From: JAWVFM01 sp038237625
GTDB taxonomy: Bacteria > Actinomycetota > Thermoleophilia > Solirubrobacterales > 70-9
Assembly (NCBI GenBank): GCA_038237625.1
Contig: JBBRYM010000008.1
Location: 62,001-126,000, forward strand
Direction: 5' to 3'
Length of the DNA stretch: 64,000 nt
Shown in pieces: positions 25,717 to 34,461 of this stretch. The notes under the pieces are model-generated. The model was not told the origin of the DNA. It ran no database searches and was given only the letters and a program-made list of their open reading frames with translations. The position numbers and the translations under genes were made by a program. How positions within the stretch are numbered: the first letter of the stretch is position 1; each line of letters opens with the position of its first letter.

Positions 25717-26385
25717 TCAGTCCTCGATGACGAATTCGAAGACCCCGTAGGCGATCGCCGCGAAGGTCATATCGTAGAGCGCGAGCACCGCCAGCCACTT
25801 GCCGAAGCCGTCGTATGACGGCCCTCCGGCAGCGAGGACAAGCGCCGACGCTTTCGCCGCGCCGACGACCAGAGGCACCAGCAGGGGCAGCAGCAGCAGC
25901 GGCACCAGTACGTCGCGCGCGCGCGAGTTCGCGGCCATCGAAGAGACGAGCGCCCCGGTGACCGCAAGCCCAAGGTCCACGAGAACCAGGATGCCCGCCA
26001 GCGGCGCCAACCCCGCTATCCCGTCGAGGAAGAAGGCAGCGAACACCGGCACCGTGATGAGCTCCAAGACCGCGAGGTAGATGACGATCGCCGCCGTCTT
26101 GGCGGCCAGCAGAGACGCCGGGTCGGCCGGGCTGAGACGAAAGGCGTCGAAGCCGCCCTCGTCGCGCTCGGCGAGGAAGAGCCGGTTGACCGCCAGGATC
26201 GCGGCGAACAGGATTGTCGCCAGCAGCACGCCCGCTGCGAGGCTGCCGGAAAGGCTCTGACGATCGAGCCCGTATCGAAAGACGATGAAGGTGGTAATGG
26301 CGAACAGCGTCATCGCCGGCACGGATTCCAACGTGCGCAGCTCGACGCGCAGGTCCTTACCAAGCATGGCGCGGAAGGCGCTCAC
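25717..26385 (-). CDS. ccmB: Heme exporter membrane subunit CcmB
   Basis: 222 residues, six transmembrane helices, CcmB family: N-terminal FRAMLGKDLRVELRTLE, the cytosolic loop RDEGGFDAFRLSPADP, and RDVLVPLLLLPLLVPLVVGA. It forms the ABC permease with CcmA. Its start overlaps the ccmA stop by four bases. CcmA, B, C and a CcmD-like protein are present; ccmE/F/H are outside the window or absent. Confidence 0.9.
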   Translation of the reverse strand: MSAFRAMLGKDLRVELRTLESVPAMTLFAITTFIVFRYGLDRQSLSGSLAAGVLLATILFAAILAVNRLFLAERDEGGFDAFRLSPADPASLLAAKTAAIVIYLAVLELITVPVFAAFFLDGIAGLAPLAGILVLVDLGLAVTGALVSSMAANSRARDVLVPLLLLPLLVPLVVGAAKASALVLAAGGPSYDGFGKWLAVLALYDMTFAAIAYGVFEFVIED

Positions 26386-27131
26386 GCGGATCCCCCGTAG
26401 AGGGAGCGAGCGTCGCCTGGCGAGAGCTCGGTTGTGGGTCCCTCAAAGGCGACCGCCCCGCCCTCGCCCAGCACGAGGACCCGGTCGGCACCGGCAAGCG
26501 CCGCGTCCACATCGTGGCTGACGACGACGCGGGTGCGACCGGGTGCAGCTCCGAGAAGGGCTCCGACTTCGGTCGCCCCGCGAGGGTCCAGGTGGGAGAG
26601 CGGCTCGTCAAGCAGCAGGAGCTCGGGAGAGTGCAGAAGCGCGCGGCATACAGCCGTCCGCTGAATCGTTCCCGCCGACTGATCGCGTACCCGCTGGCTC
26701 GCCCTGCGGCCGATGCCGGCGTTCTCCAGGAGCTCGGCGATTCGCGCCCGCGGGTTCTCGATCCGGTGAAGACGGGCGTGGAGGCGGAGGTTCTCGGCGA
26801 TCGTCAGATCGCGATAGAGCATCGGCTCGTGGCCGAGGTAACCGATCTTCCCGCGCACGTCGAAGCGCCGGCGCGGGATCTCGGCGCCGAGGACCCAAGC
26901 CGACCCCGCAGTCGGGCGCAGAAGCGTGGCGAGGATGCGCAGAAGCGTCGTCTTCCCTGCGCCGTTCGGGCCCAGCACCGAAAGCGTTGCGCCTCGCTCG
27001 ACGCTGAGGTCTACATCGTGGAGGACCGGCCGGTCGTCGTAGTCGCGTCGCAGGCCCCGAAGCTCGATCGCTGCGCCCTCCGCTCGCTTGCGGCCGGGCT
27101 CGGCCTCGCGTTGGACCGTGGTTGCGGGCAC
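26382..27131 (-). CDS. ccmA: Heme exporter ATPase CcmA (ABC transporter)
   Basis: 249 residues. Walker A LGPNGAGKTTLLRIL, Q-loop region LGHEP, Walker B LLLLDEPLSHLD, and the H-loop in VVSHD. The signature is divergent: RDQSAGTIQRTAVCRALL in place of LSxGQxQR. The conserved PTAGSAWVLG after Walker A is kept. It powers the CcmABCD complex that releases holo-CcmE. It follows the methyltransferase gene by 25 bp on the same strand. Confidence 0.88.
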   Translation of the reverse strand: MPATTVQREAEPGRKRAEGAAIELRGLRRDYDDRPVLHDVDLSVERGATLSVLGPNGAGKTTLLRILATLLRPTAGSAWVLGAEIPRRRFDVRGKIGYLGHEPMLYRDLTIAENLRLHARLHRIENPRARIAELLENAGIGRRASQRVRDQSAGTIQRTAVCRALLHSPELLLLDEPLSHLDPRGATEVGALLGAAPGRTRVVVSHDVDAALAGADRVLVLGEGGAVAFEGPTTELSPGDARSLYGGSA

Positions 27132-27156
27132 AGCAACGATTGTCCCGAAAAGCGCG

Positions 27157-27726
27157 CTAGCGGCCGGGCTTTTTCGCCCGGAAGCGAAACGTGCCGTCGC
27201 TGCGCGACACCTTGACGTCCTCGAGCCCGGCCGCCTGGAGCCTCGCCGGCAACCGATCCGGGTCGATCGGCATCAGCGTGTCGCCCAGGTGGATTGCCTT
27301 GAAGACAAGCCCCGTGCCGATGCTGTCGGTGCCGGCGAGAACACCGCCGGGTCGCAGCACGCGGGCCACTTCCGCGAACGCCCTGTCCTGGAGCTCCGCC
27401 GACGGGATGTGATGGAGCATCGTGAAGCAGACCGCGCCGGTGAAGGAGTCGTCGTCGAAGGGCATCTCCGTGGCGTCGCCCTGGGTGATTTCCGCCGCGC
27501 CGCCCAGCTCGCGCCGCAAATGCTCGCAATAGCCGGGGTCGAGCTCGAGGACGCGAAGGCGCCCGGGTCGTCGCGCGAGGACCTTCGTGGTCGCACCGAA
27601 GCCCGGGCCGATCTCGAGCACTTGGTGTCCCAGGTCAACCTCGCCCGCTCCCCACGGAATCAGCTCGCTCTCCACCCGCCGCGCCCACCACCGCGAGGAG
27701 CAGATGAGGTTATGGACCTTGTTCAA
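27157..27726 (-). CDS. Class I SAM-dependent methyltransferase
   Basis: 189 residues. UbiE/Methyltransf_11 fold: motif I VLEIGPGFGATTKVLA, acidic LELDP, motif II GDATEMPFDDDSF, motif III VLRPGGVLAG. The N-terminus NKVHNLICSSRWWARRVESE is typical of a family of small-molecule methyltransferases in actinobacteria. Substrate unknown. ATG overlaps the aldehyde dehydrogenase stop by four bases, so it is part of the same transcript. Confidence 0.82.
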   Translation of the reverse strand: MNKVHNLICSSRWWARRVESELIPWGAGEVDLGHQVLEIGPGFGATTKVLARRPGRLRVLELDPGYCEHLRRELGGAAEITQGDATEMPFDDDSFTGAVCFTMLHHIPSAELQDRAFAEVARVLRPGGVLAGTDSIGTGLVFKAIHLGDTLMPIDPDRLPARLQAAGLEDVKVSRSDGTFRFRAKKPGR

Positions 27727-29315
27727 CGCCCTTTACGGAGCGTTTTCGCACCGACCTTCGCCAGCGGGATCAGGCCGTCGCCGAGCGCTTTCACGCGCGC
27801 GCCGTTGCGCCCGTAGAGAAGCTTCACCGAAGCCTGAAGCGCCTCACCGAGCGTGCGGTCATACGGCTGCCACCACAGGTCGCGGGTCAAGCCCGGCTCC
27901 CAGGCGACCGTCTTCACGTTGACGCACTCGTAGAAGCCGAACTTGGAATGCGAGCGGCCGATGCCCGACTCCTTGACCCCGCCCCACGAGCACTGGCAGG
28001 CGGCGTGGGTGAAGGAGTGGTCGTTGATCCACACCATTCCCGACTCGATGCGCCGGGCGATGCGCTCGCCCTTCGCGCGGTCGCGGGTCCACACCGAGGC
28101 GCCCAGGCCGAACTGCGAGTCGTTGGCGCGCTCGAGCGCCTCGGCCTCGTCGGCGACGACCGTGACCGGCAGGACAGGGCCGAAGATCTCCTCGCGCATG
28201 ATCCGCATGTCGGGCTCGACGCCGGTGAGAACCGTGGGCGCGATGAACTTGCCGCTGAAGCCATCGACCTCGCGCACGCCGCCGCAGCGGAGCTCGGCGC
28301 CGTTTTTTACAGCGTCAGCGATGAGATCGGACACGATCCCGTACTGGTCTTCGGAGACCATGGGCCCGATCTCGGTGTCCCAGCTCGCGGGGTCGCCTAC
28401 CTGCAGCCGCCTGGTCTCGGCGACGAGGCCCTCGAGGAACTCATCGGCGACGTCGGCCACCACGTAGGTGCGCTCGATGCCCGAGCAGGTCTGGCCGGCG
28501 TTCGCGAAGCCGCCCCACACCGCGCCCGAGACCGAGTTCGCCAGGTCGGCGTCGGCGCAGACGATCTGCGGGTCCTTGCCGCCGAGCTCCAGCACTGAGC
28601 CCTTCAGGTGGCGCGCGCAGACCTCGCCGACATGGCGGCCGACCTCGACCGAGCCGGTGAAGAAGACCTTGGCGATCGTCGGCGCTTCGCAGAGCGCCTC
28701 GCCGATCTTGCCGCCGCCGTGCACCACCCGCACCAGGCCCTCCGGGATGCCCGCGCGCTCGAGGACGTCGCGGATGCGCTCGCCCAAGAGGGGAGTGAGG
28801 CTGGCGGGCTTCAGGACCACGCCGTTGCCGGCGGCCAGGGCTATGACCACCTCGTCGAATGGGATCGACCAGGGGTAGTTCCACGGCGAGATCACGCCGA
28901 TCACGCCGAGGGGCTCGTAGGAAAGCTTCGCCTTCTTCGTCGCGAAGAGAGCCTGGCCCATCGCGAGTGGCTCGTCGGCGAGGATTCGCGGGCCGTTGTC
29001 GGCGCACCAGCGAAGGACGTCGATCGTGGGGACGACCTCCATCGTGTAGCTCTCGGTGATGGGCTTGCCCTGCTCCCGAGTGAGCAGGGCCGTTACGTCT
29101 TCGACCTCCTCCACGAGGACATCCGCGGCGCGGCGCAGGTAGCGGGCGCGGTCATCCAGTGACAGCTCGGCCCAAACTGGCTGGACCTTGGCGACCTCCT
29201 GGGCCACGCCTTCGACGTCGGCGGGCGAGATCGTCTCGACCGAGCCGATCAGCTCGCCCGTGGCGGGGTTGAACGAGTCGAGGGTGCCCATGCCCGGATC
29301 GATGTTAGACGGCAT
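27723..29315 (-). CDS. Aldehyde dehydrogenase family protein (succinate-semialdehyde type)
   Basis: 530 residues. NAD(P)-dependent ALDH: VISPWNYPWSIPFD, the general-base Glu in SVLELGGKDPQIV (about 242), nucleophilic Cys in NAGQTCSGIERTYV (about 276), EEIFGPVLPV, and FTHAACQCSWGGVKESGIGR near the C-terminus. The C-terminal 60 residues extend beyond the usual end. Succinate-semialdehyde or broad-specificity oxidation is likely; the substrate cannot be fixed from sequence. It lies nine bp after rarA. Confidence 0.88.
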   Translation of the reverse strand: MPSNIDPGMGTLDSFNPATGELIGSVETISPADVEGVAQEVAKVQPVWAELSLDDRARYLRRAADVLVEEVEDVTALLTREQGKPITESYTMEVVPTIDVLRWCADNGPRILADEPLAMGQALFATKKAKLSYEPLGVIGVISPWNYPWSIPFDEVVIALAAGNGVVLKPASLTPLLGERIRDVLERAGIPEGLVRVVHGGGKIGEALCEAPTIAKVFFTGSVEVGRHVGEVCARHLKGSVLELGGKDPQIVCADADLANSVSGAVWGGFANAGQTCSGIERTYVVADVADEFLEGLVAETRRLQVGDPASWDTEIGPMVSEDQYGIVSDLIADAVKNGAELRCGGVREVDGFSGKFIAPTVLTGVEPDMRIMREEIFGPVLPVTVVADEAEALERANDSQFGLGASVWTRDRAKGERIARRIESGMVWINDHSFTHAACQCSWGGVKESGIGRSHSKFGFYECVNVKTVAWEPGLTRDLWWQPYDRTLGEALQASVKLLYGRNGARVKALGDGLIPLAKVGAKTLRKGR

Positions 29316-29323
29316 CCGAGGGG

Positions 29324-30661
29324 TCAGCCGCGCAGCTCGCGCAGCTTTCGAAGCCGCTCCGCGAGCTCGGCCTCTAGGCCGCGGTCCGTTGGCTCGTAGA
29401 AGCGCTCGTCCTCGAGCCCAGGCGGAGCCAGCGGCTGGTCCGAGACGCCTCCGGGCTGGTCATGCGGGTACACGTAGCCCTGTCCGCGCCCGAGCTTCTT
29501 GGCTCCGGGGTAGTGGGCGTCGCGAAGGTGGTCGGGCGGGAGCTTCGCTCCATGCTCGCGGATGTGTGCAGACGCGCTCGAGATCGCCCGGGTGGACGCG
29601 TTCGACTTCGGCGCCAGCGCGAGGTAGGCGGCGGCCTGGGAGAGGTTGAGGGCGCACTCCGGCAGCCCGACCCGGTCGACGGCGTGGCCCGCGGCCGTTG
29701 CGAGCGACAGGGCCATCGGGTCGGCGTTGCCGACGTCCTCGGAGGCGAAGATCACCATGCGGCGGGCAATGAAGCGCGGGTCCTCGCCGCCCTCGAGCAT
29801 CGCGGCCAGGTAGTAGATTGACGCGTCGGGGTCGGAGCCGCGCATGGCCTTGATGAACGCCGAGATGTAGTCGTAGTGCTTGTCGCCCTGGCGGTCGTAG
29901 AGGATGGCCTTGCGCTGGAGGGCTTCCTCGGCCTCTCCGAGGCCAACGGCGCGCCCGGCGGTGGCCGCGATCTCCACCGCGCGCTCCAGCGCGCTCAGCG
30001 CGACCCGCGCGTCGCCCCCCGCGCGCACCGCGATCAGCTCGATGGCCGCGTCGTCGATCTCGGGCGGGCTTGCAAAGCCGCGCTCCCGGTCGCCGAGGGC
30101 ACGGCGCAGGAGATCGGAGAGGTCGCCTGCGCTCAGCTCGTGAAGCTCGTAGATCTGACACCGCGAGAGCAATGCGCCGTTGACCTCGAAGTAGGGGTTC
30201 TCGGTCGTTGCGCCGATGAGCGTCACGAGGCCGTCCTCGACCGCCGGCAGGAGCGCGTCCTGCTGCGCCTTGTTGAAGCGATGGATCTCGTCGAGGAAGA
30301 AGATCGTCGCGACGCCGCTCTCACGACGCTCCTGCGCGCGGGCGATCACCTCACGAACCTCGGCCCTGCCTGCCGAGACCGCCGAGCGCTCCTCGAAGAC
30401 GCCGTCGGAGGCAGTGGCGATGATCCTCGCCAGCGTCGTCTTACCCGCTCCCGGCGGCCCGTAGAGGATCGCCGAGTGTGCCTCACCCTGCTCGACCGCC
30501 GTGCGAAGCGCCGATCCCTCGGCCACCAGGTGCCCCTGGCCGGCCAGCTCGTCGAGGGTGCGCGGGCGCATGCGCGCCGCCAGCGGCATTCGCTCTGAAT
30601 CGGCCCGGACGGCGCCGGAGTCGCCGCCGCCGGGTCCACCGGGTTCGAAGAGCTTCGCCAT
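29324..30661 (-). CDS. rarA: Replication-associated recombination protein A (AAA+ ATPase)
   Basis: 445 residues, RarA/MgsA/WHIP family. Features: RMRPRTLDELAGQGHLV, Walker A YGPPGAGKTTLARI, Walker B FFLDEIHRFNKAQQD, sensor 1 IGATTENPYFEVN, sensor 2 DARVALSALE, and the C-terminal tetramerisation part (SEDVGNADPMAL, YPHD near the end). Acts at stalled replication forks with the DnaN/RecA machinery. ATG 30661 gives a normal N-terminus. It is the first gene of the long minus-strand run; the M20 peptidase is divergent, 35 bp away. Confidence 0.93.
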   Translation of the reverse strand: MAKLFEPGGPGGGDSGAVRADSERMPLAARMRPRTLDELAGQGHLVAEGSALRTAVEQGEAHSAILYGPPGAGKTTLARIIATASDGVFEERSAVSAGRAEVREVIARAQERRESGVATIFFLDEIHRFNKAQQDALLPAVEDGLVTLIGATTENPYFEVNGALLSRCQIYELHELSAGDLSDLLRRALGDRERGFASPPEIDDAAIELIAVRAGGDARVALSALERAVEIAATAGRAVGLGEAEEALQRKAILYDRQGDKHYDYISAFIKAMRGSDPDASIYYLAAMLEGGEDPRFIARRMVIFASEDVGNADPMALSLATAAGHAVDRVGLPECALNLSQAAAYLALAPKSNASTRAISSASAHIREHGAKLPPDHLRDAHYPGAKKLGRGQGYVYPHDQPGGVSDQPLAPPGLEDERFYEPTDRGLEAELAERLRKLRELRG

Positions 30662-30696
30662 GCGGTCAGTATCACTACCCCCTAACCTCAGCTGCG

Positions 30697-32046
30697 GTGC
30701 AGGAGACGACCACGACGAGCGACGCGGCCCTGGGCGGAGAGGCCGTGGACCTGCTGTGCTCGCTCGTGTCCCTCGACACCGTGAACCCTCCGGGCAACGA
30801 GGCGCCGGCCCAGGAGCTTCTGGCCGATGCCCTCGCGGGAGCGGGGTTCGAGTGCGAGATGCTGAGCGCCGAGGAGGGCCGCCCGAATCTGCTGGCGCGG
30901 CTGAAGGGCGAGTTGCCGGGGCCAACGCTCTGCCTGCTCGGCCACACCGACACGGTCACGGCGGATCCCGGCGACTGGACGTTCGACCCCTGGGCCGGAG
31001 ACATGGCCGACGGATTCGTGCGGGGGCGGGGGGCCCAGGACATGAAGGGCCAGGTCGCAGCGGAGGTCGCAGCCGCAGTCTCTTTGGGCCGCGATGGTTG
31101 GCGCCCGGGGAGTGGCGAGCTTCTGATCGCCGCCGTTGCCGACGAGGAGACCGGTGGGAGCCTGGGAGCGCAATGGCTTTGCTCCGAGCATCCGGAGAAG
31201 GTTCGCTCCGACTTCGTGATCAACGAGGGAGGGGGGAACGCGTTCGAGGTCGCCGGCACCCGCTTTTACCCGCTCTGCCTCGGCGAAAAGGGCGTCTTTC
31301 GCTTTCGGGTGAGCACCGCCGGCGAGGCCGGCCATGCATCGATCCCCAGCATGGGCGACAACGCCCTGCTGAAGCTCGCCCCGCTTCTCGCGCGGCTGTC
31401 GACTCAGCCGGAGCTGGAGCCGACGCCCGAAGGCCGCGCCTTCCTGGGCGGGATCCTCGGCGAGGACCTGGGCGCAGCGGGCAATTCCGACATCGAGGCG
31501 GCTTTGGAACGCCTGCGTTCGCTGAGCCCGCTGGTGGCGGCGTATCTGGCCGAGCCGATGCTGGGCGTGACGCTTACGCCAACGATGACCTCGGCGTCGC
31601 GCAAGGTCAACGTCATCCCTGCCCATGCCGAGCTGAAGGTCGACTGCCGCGTGCCTCCAGGCCTCGGCGAGACAGACGTGCGAGAGCGGCTCGCCGTGAT
31701 TCTCGGAGCGGAGGGCCTTCCCGCCCATGAGATCGAGTTCGACGAGACGGTGATGGGCAACCGCTCCGAGCCAACGGGCAAGCTGGCCGACGCCATCTCA
31801 GGGTGGGTGGAGGCAGAGGATTCCGGCTCTCGGGTTGTCCCCATCGTGATGCCCGGGTTCAGCGATTCGAACTGGTTTCGCCGAGCATTCCCCGACGCGA
31901 CGGTCTACGGCTTCTGCCCCCAGCGCGACATGCTCCTGGAGGAGACCGACCCGCTCGTCCACGGCGCCGACGAGCGCATTCGCGCCAGCGACGTCGCGTA
32001 CGCCGCAAGGTTCTTCCGGAACATCGCCGTCGAGGTGCTGGGGTGA
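30697..32046 (+). CDS. M20 family zinc metallopeptidase (ArgE/DapE-like)
   Basis: 449 residues. Zinc-site motifs: LLGHTDTVTADPGDW (His, Asp), RGRGAQDMKGQVA (bridging Asp), DEETGGSLGAQW (catalytic Glu), INEGGGN, and the C-terminal His in PLVHGADERI. The lid/dimerisation domain is present (GEAGHASIPSMGDNALLKL). Family members remove acyl or dipeptide groups in amino-acid metabolism; the exact substrate is open. GTG 30697 is chosen from context. The stop overlaps the DUF1385 gene as GTGA. Confidence 0.85.
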   Translation: MQETTTTSDAALGGEAVDLLCSLVSLDTVNPPGNEAPAQELLADALAGAGFECEMLSAEEGRPNLLARLKGELPGPTLCLLGHTDTVTADPGDWTFDPWAGDMADGFVRGRGAQDMKGQVAAEVAAAVSLGRDGWRPGSGELLIAAVADEETGGSLGAQWLCSEHPEKVRSDFVINEGGGNAFEVAGTRFYPLCLGEKGVFRFRVSTAGEAGHASIPSMGDNALLKLAPLLARLSTQPELEPTPEGRAFLGGILGEDLGAAGNSDIEAALERLRSLSPLVAAYLAEPMLGVTLTPTMTSASRKVNVIPAHAELKVDCRVPPGLGETDVRERLAVILGAEGLPAHEIEFDETVMGNRSEPTGKLADAISGWVEAEDSGSRVVPIVMPGFSDSNWFRRAFPDATVYGFCPQRDMLLEETDPLVHGADERIRASDVAYAARFFRNIAVEVLG

Positions 32047-32876
32047 GCGAGCTCGCCGAGCCCATCCGGCTCGGTGGGATGGCGCTCCGAAACGGCCTGC
32101 TGATTCACGGGCCGACTTCGTGGTCGGCCGCCATTCGGGCGAGAGACGGCGGAATTGAGGTTGCCTCGGGGCGCAAGCCGGTGCTGGCGAAGGGGCGACT
32201 GGGGCAGATGCCCGCGCTTCGCGGGCCGCTGCGGCTGGCCGAGGCGTTCGCGGTCCTGCCGGTCGTGCGTCGGGCCCTGCCCGGAGCGAGGCTCCCATAC
32301 GAGGACGGGCGAGTAGTCGCGGCGGCGGTCGGGGCGACCGCGGCGAGCGCACTGGTGAGGCGACTGCGCACCGGAGCGGCAACACGCGAGGCGGCAGTGG
32401 CCCTACTGGGCGTCCTGCCCGCCCTGGCGGCGCTCCGCGATCGCGACCTCGCCGCTTACCACGGCGTCGAGCACAAGGCGATCGGGGCGTATGAGAAGGG
32501 GTCTTCAGACCCGGCCACGGCGCCGAAGGAGCACGATCGCTGCGGCTCCAACCTGCTCGCCCCGATGCTCATTCTCTCCGCCGCCGGCCAGGTGATGGTC
32601 GAGCGCCTGCTGGAGAGCCCGGGGGCCGCCCCGCGCGCGGCTGCCGCCCTCGGGAGCATCTCCGGGGCCGTCGAGCTCTTCGTCTATGCCGACCGCAAGC
32701 CGGGCTCGCCGCTCGGGCGTGCCCTTCATGGCGCCGGCCACGAGGTCCAGCGGCTGGTCTCGACCCGCGAGCCCACGGCCGAGCAGCTCGAGGTTGGCCG
32801 GGCGGCGCTCGACGCAATCCTCGTGGCCGAGGGTGCGGACGTTCAGAACCGCGGCCCGGCTGCCGATACGTTCTAG
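32043..32876 (+). CDS. DUF1385 (YqhQ-like) membrane protein
   Basis: 277 residues. Shows the DUF1385 hallmarks: MALRNGLLIHGPTSWSAAI near the N-terminus, the metal-site-like YHGVEHKAIGAYEKG, and HDRCGSNLLAPMLIL, plus several hydrophobic helices. B. subtilis YqhQ is the reference member, with no firm biochemical role. Coupled to the M20 gene by a 4-bp overlap. Confidence 0.88.
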   Translation: MSELAEPIRLGGMALRNGLLIHGPTSWSAAIRARDGGIEVASGRKPVLAKGRLGQMPALRGPLRLAEAFAVLPVVRRALPGARLPYEDGRVVAAAVGATAASALVRRLRTGAATREAAVALLGVLPALAALRDRDLAAYHGVEHKAIGAYEKGSSDPATAPKEHDRCGSNLLAPMLILSAAGQVMVERLLESPGAAPRAAAALGSISGAVELFVYADRKPGSPLGRALHGAGHEVQRLVSTREPTAEQLEVGRAALDAILVAEGADVQNRGPAADTF

Positions 32877-32973
32877 GCATGGCGCTCGCGTTCCTAGGCC
32901 TGGATCTCCACTGGGACCTTTAGACGATCGGGACCCTCGTGCATACGACGCGGCGGTTTGTCTACCCAGAACC

Positions 32974-33432
32974 TTAGTCCAGGGGGGTTTCGGCAGCCCC
33001 CAGCCCGTCGAGGGGGCGCCGGCGCCGCCGGCGCCACGATCGGACCGCAAGGCAAGCCTCGGCCGCCGCGAGGCCGCCCAGGGCGACCGCCGTGACGATC
33101 AGGATCGTCGTGCCGAGCGTGCCGATCCCGAGCTCCTCCTTGGATCGGAAGGCCAGCCAGGCGGTGATCGCCAGCGCGCCCACGCCGTGCGCGATCGCTC
33201 CCGCCCCCGCCGCCGCGTCGGCGAGCTCGGACGACCCGCCGCCGGCCCAGAGCACGTAGGCGAGCCCGACCAGCGCGGCGCCGCCGAGCTGGGCCCCCAA
33301 GGCTGGAACGGGCTGCGGAAGGTCGAAGGTCTCGTAAAGCCCGTCCCAGCTCGCGAGCAGCAGTAGTAGCCCGATGAGGAGCGACGCGACGGCGGCCGCT
33401 CGGATGATCGTCGGGTACTCGCGAGGGGCCAT
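32974..33432 (-). CDS. Four-helix membrane protein of unknown function
   Basis: 152 residues. Four hydrophobic helices (AAAVASLLIGLLLLLASWDG, ALVGLAYVLWAGG, AIAHGVGALAITAWLAF, LGTTILIVTAVALGGLAAA) and a basic C-terminus (SWRRRRRRPLDG). No family assigned. It follows the glycosyltransferase gene start region in tandem on the minus strand, at the left margin of the polysaccharide locus. Confidence 0.65.
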   Translation of the reverse strand: MAPREYPTIIRAAAVASLLIGLLLLLASWDGLYETFDLPQPVPALGAQLGGAALVGLAYVLWAGGGSSELADAAAGAGAIAHGVGALAITAWLAFRSKEELGIGTLGTTILIVTAVALGGLAAAEACLAVRSWRRRRRRPLDGLGAAETPLD

Positions 33433-33448
33433 CGGCCGTACGTTAGCC

Positions 33449-34288
33449 TCACGCGATCCCGCGCGCGGGATCCACGCGATGACGCCTGGCCGGGCCGCGG
33501 CGGCGCGCTGCTCGCAGGGCGCGATAGCCGGGTCGGATGAGGAGGATCAGAATCGTCTGGGCGGTCGCGATCACGGGCAGCGCGGCGCGAGCCCAGCGCG
33601 GAACGGCAGAGTCGGCGCGAAGTCGCGCGCGGACCCGTTTCGTTGCCGCGAGTAGGCCTCGATGCCCACCGCCGCTCCGCGGCGCGCTCGGGCTGCGGTG
33701 ATAGATCAGGCCCGGCCGGGGGTCGAGGATCACGCGACCGCGAAATGCCTGCGAGACGGCGAGCACCCAGTCCTCGCCGTCGTCGCAGTCGGCGTAGCCT
33801 CCCGACTCGCGAACCGAGCGAGTCCGCATGACCGCGGCGCCCTGGATCGGGTACAGCGACCACAGGGCGGTGGCGAGGGCGAAGAGCCGTGGGACGCGGG
33901 TGAGCGGGACGGCGAGCCGGCGCGGGTTGCGATGCCGAGCGCCGGTCTCGGCCTCGAGGAGCGCCATCGAATAGACGGCGACGCCGGGATCCGCGCCGAT
34001 TCCTTCGCGAAGCGTCGGGAGCGCCCCCTCGGCGAGCTCGTCGTCGGCGTCGAGGAGCACCACGTACTCGGTCGCAACGGATTCGAGGCCGATGTTGCGG
34101 GTCGCCCCCTTGCTGAGCCGGCGTGGCGTCCGGATGACGGTGGCACCCGGGATCCCCTGGATCGCCGGATCGGAGAGATTGTCGACGACGACGATCAAAG
34201 CCTCCTCGGCCTGGGCGCGAACGCTGGCGAGGGCCCGGGGAAGCGTGTCGACGTAAGGGTGATCCCACACCGGGATCACGACCGTCAT
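33449..34288 (-). CDS. Family 2 glycosyltransferase
   Basis: 279 residues. GT-A fold: TVVIPVWDHPYVDTLPRALA at the N-terminus, nucleotide-binding IVVVDN, VLLDADDEL (DxD metal site) and a catalytic-type DGEDWVLAVSQAF. The C-terminal 50 residues are basic with a hydrophobic stretch (ATAQTILILLI), suggesting membrane association. ATG 34288 puts the conserved strand at the start. It is the first transferase of the surface-polysaccharide locus, divergent from the WecA-like gene. Confidence 0.85.
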   Translation of the reverse strand: MTVVIPVWDHPYVDTLPRALASVRAQAEEALIVVVDNLSDPAIQGIPGATVIRTPRRLSKGATRNIGLESVATEYVVLLDADDELAEGALPTLREGIGADPGVAVYSMALLEAETGARHRNPRRLAVPLTRVPRLFALATALWSLYPIQGAAVMRTRSVRESGGYADCDDGEDWVLAVSQAFRGRVILDPRPGLIYHRSPSAPRSGGGHRGLLAATKRVRARLRADSAVPRWARAALPVIATAQTILILLIRPGYRALRAARRRGPARRHRVDPARGIA

Positions 34289-34461
34289 CGCGGGTTCATG
34301 AGAGGTCAACCCGACGCTACTTCTACCGCACTTGAGCGACGGGTAGGGGTTGCGGCACGGCGCCGGTTCGACTAGGCTCAACGATTCGGATGGGGATCCG
34401 GGGGTAGGTTCATGCAGCGGCGCCAACGTAGAGACCAGAGCGACGTCCCGGGACTGGGCGA

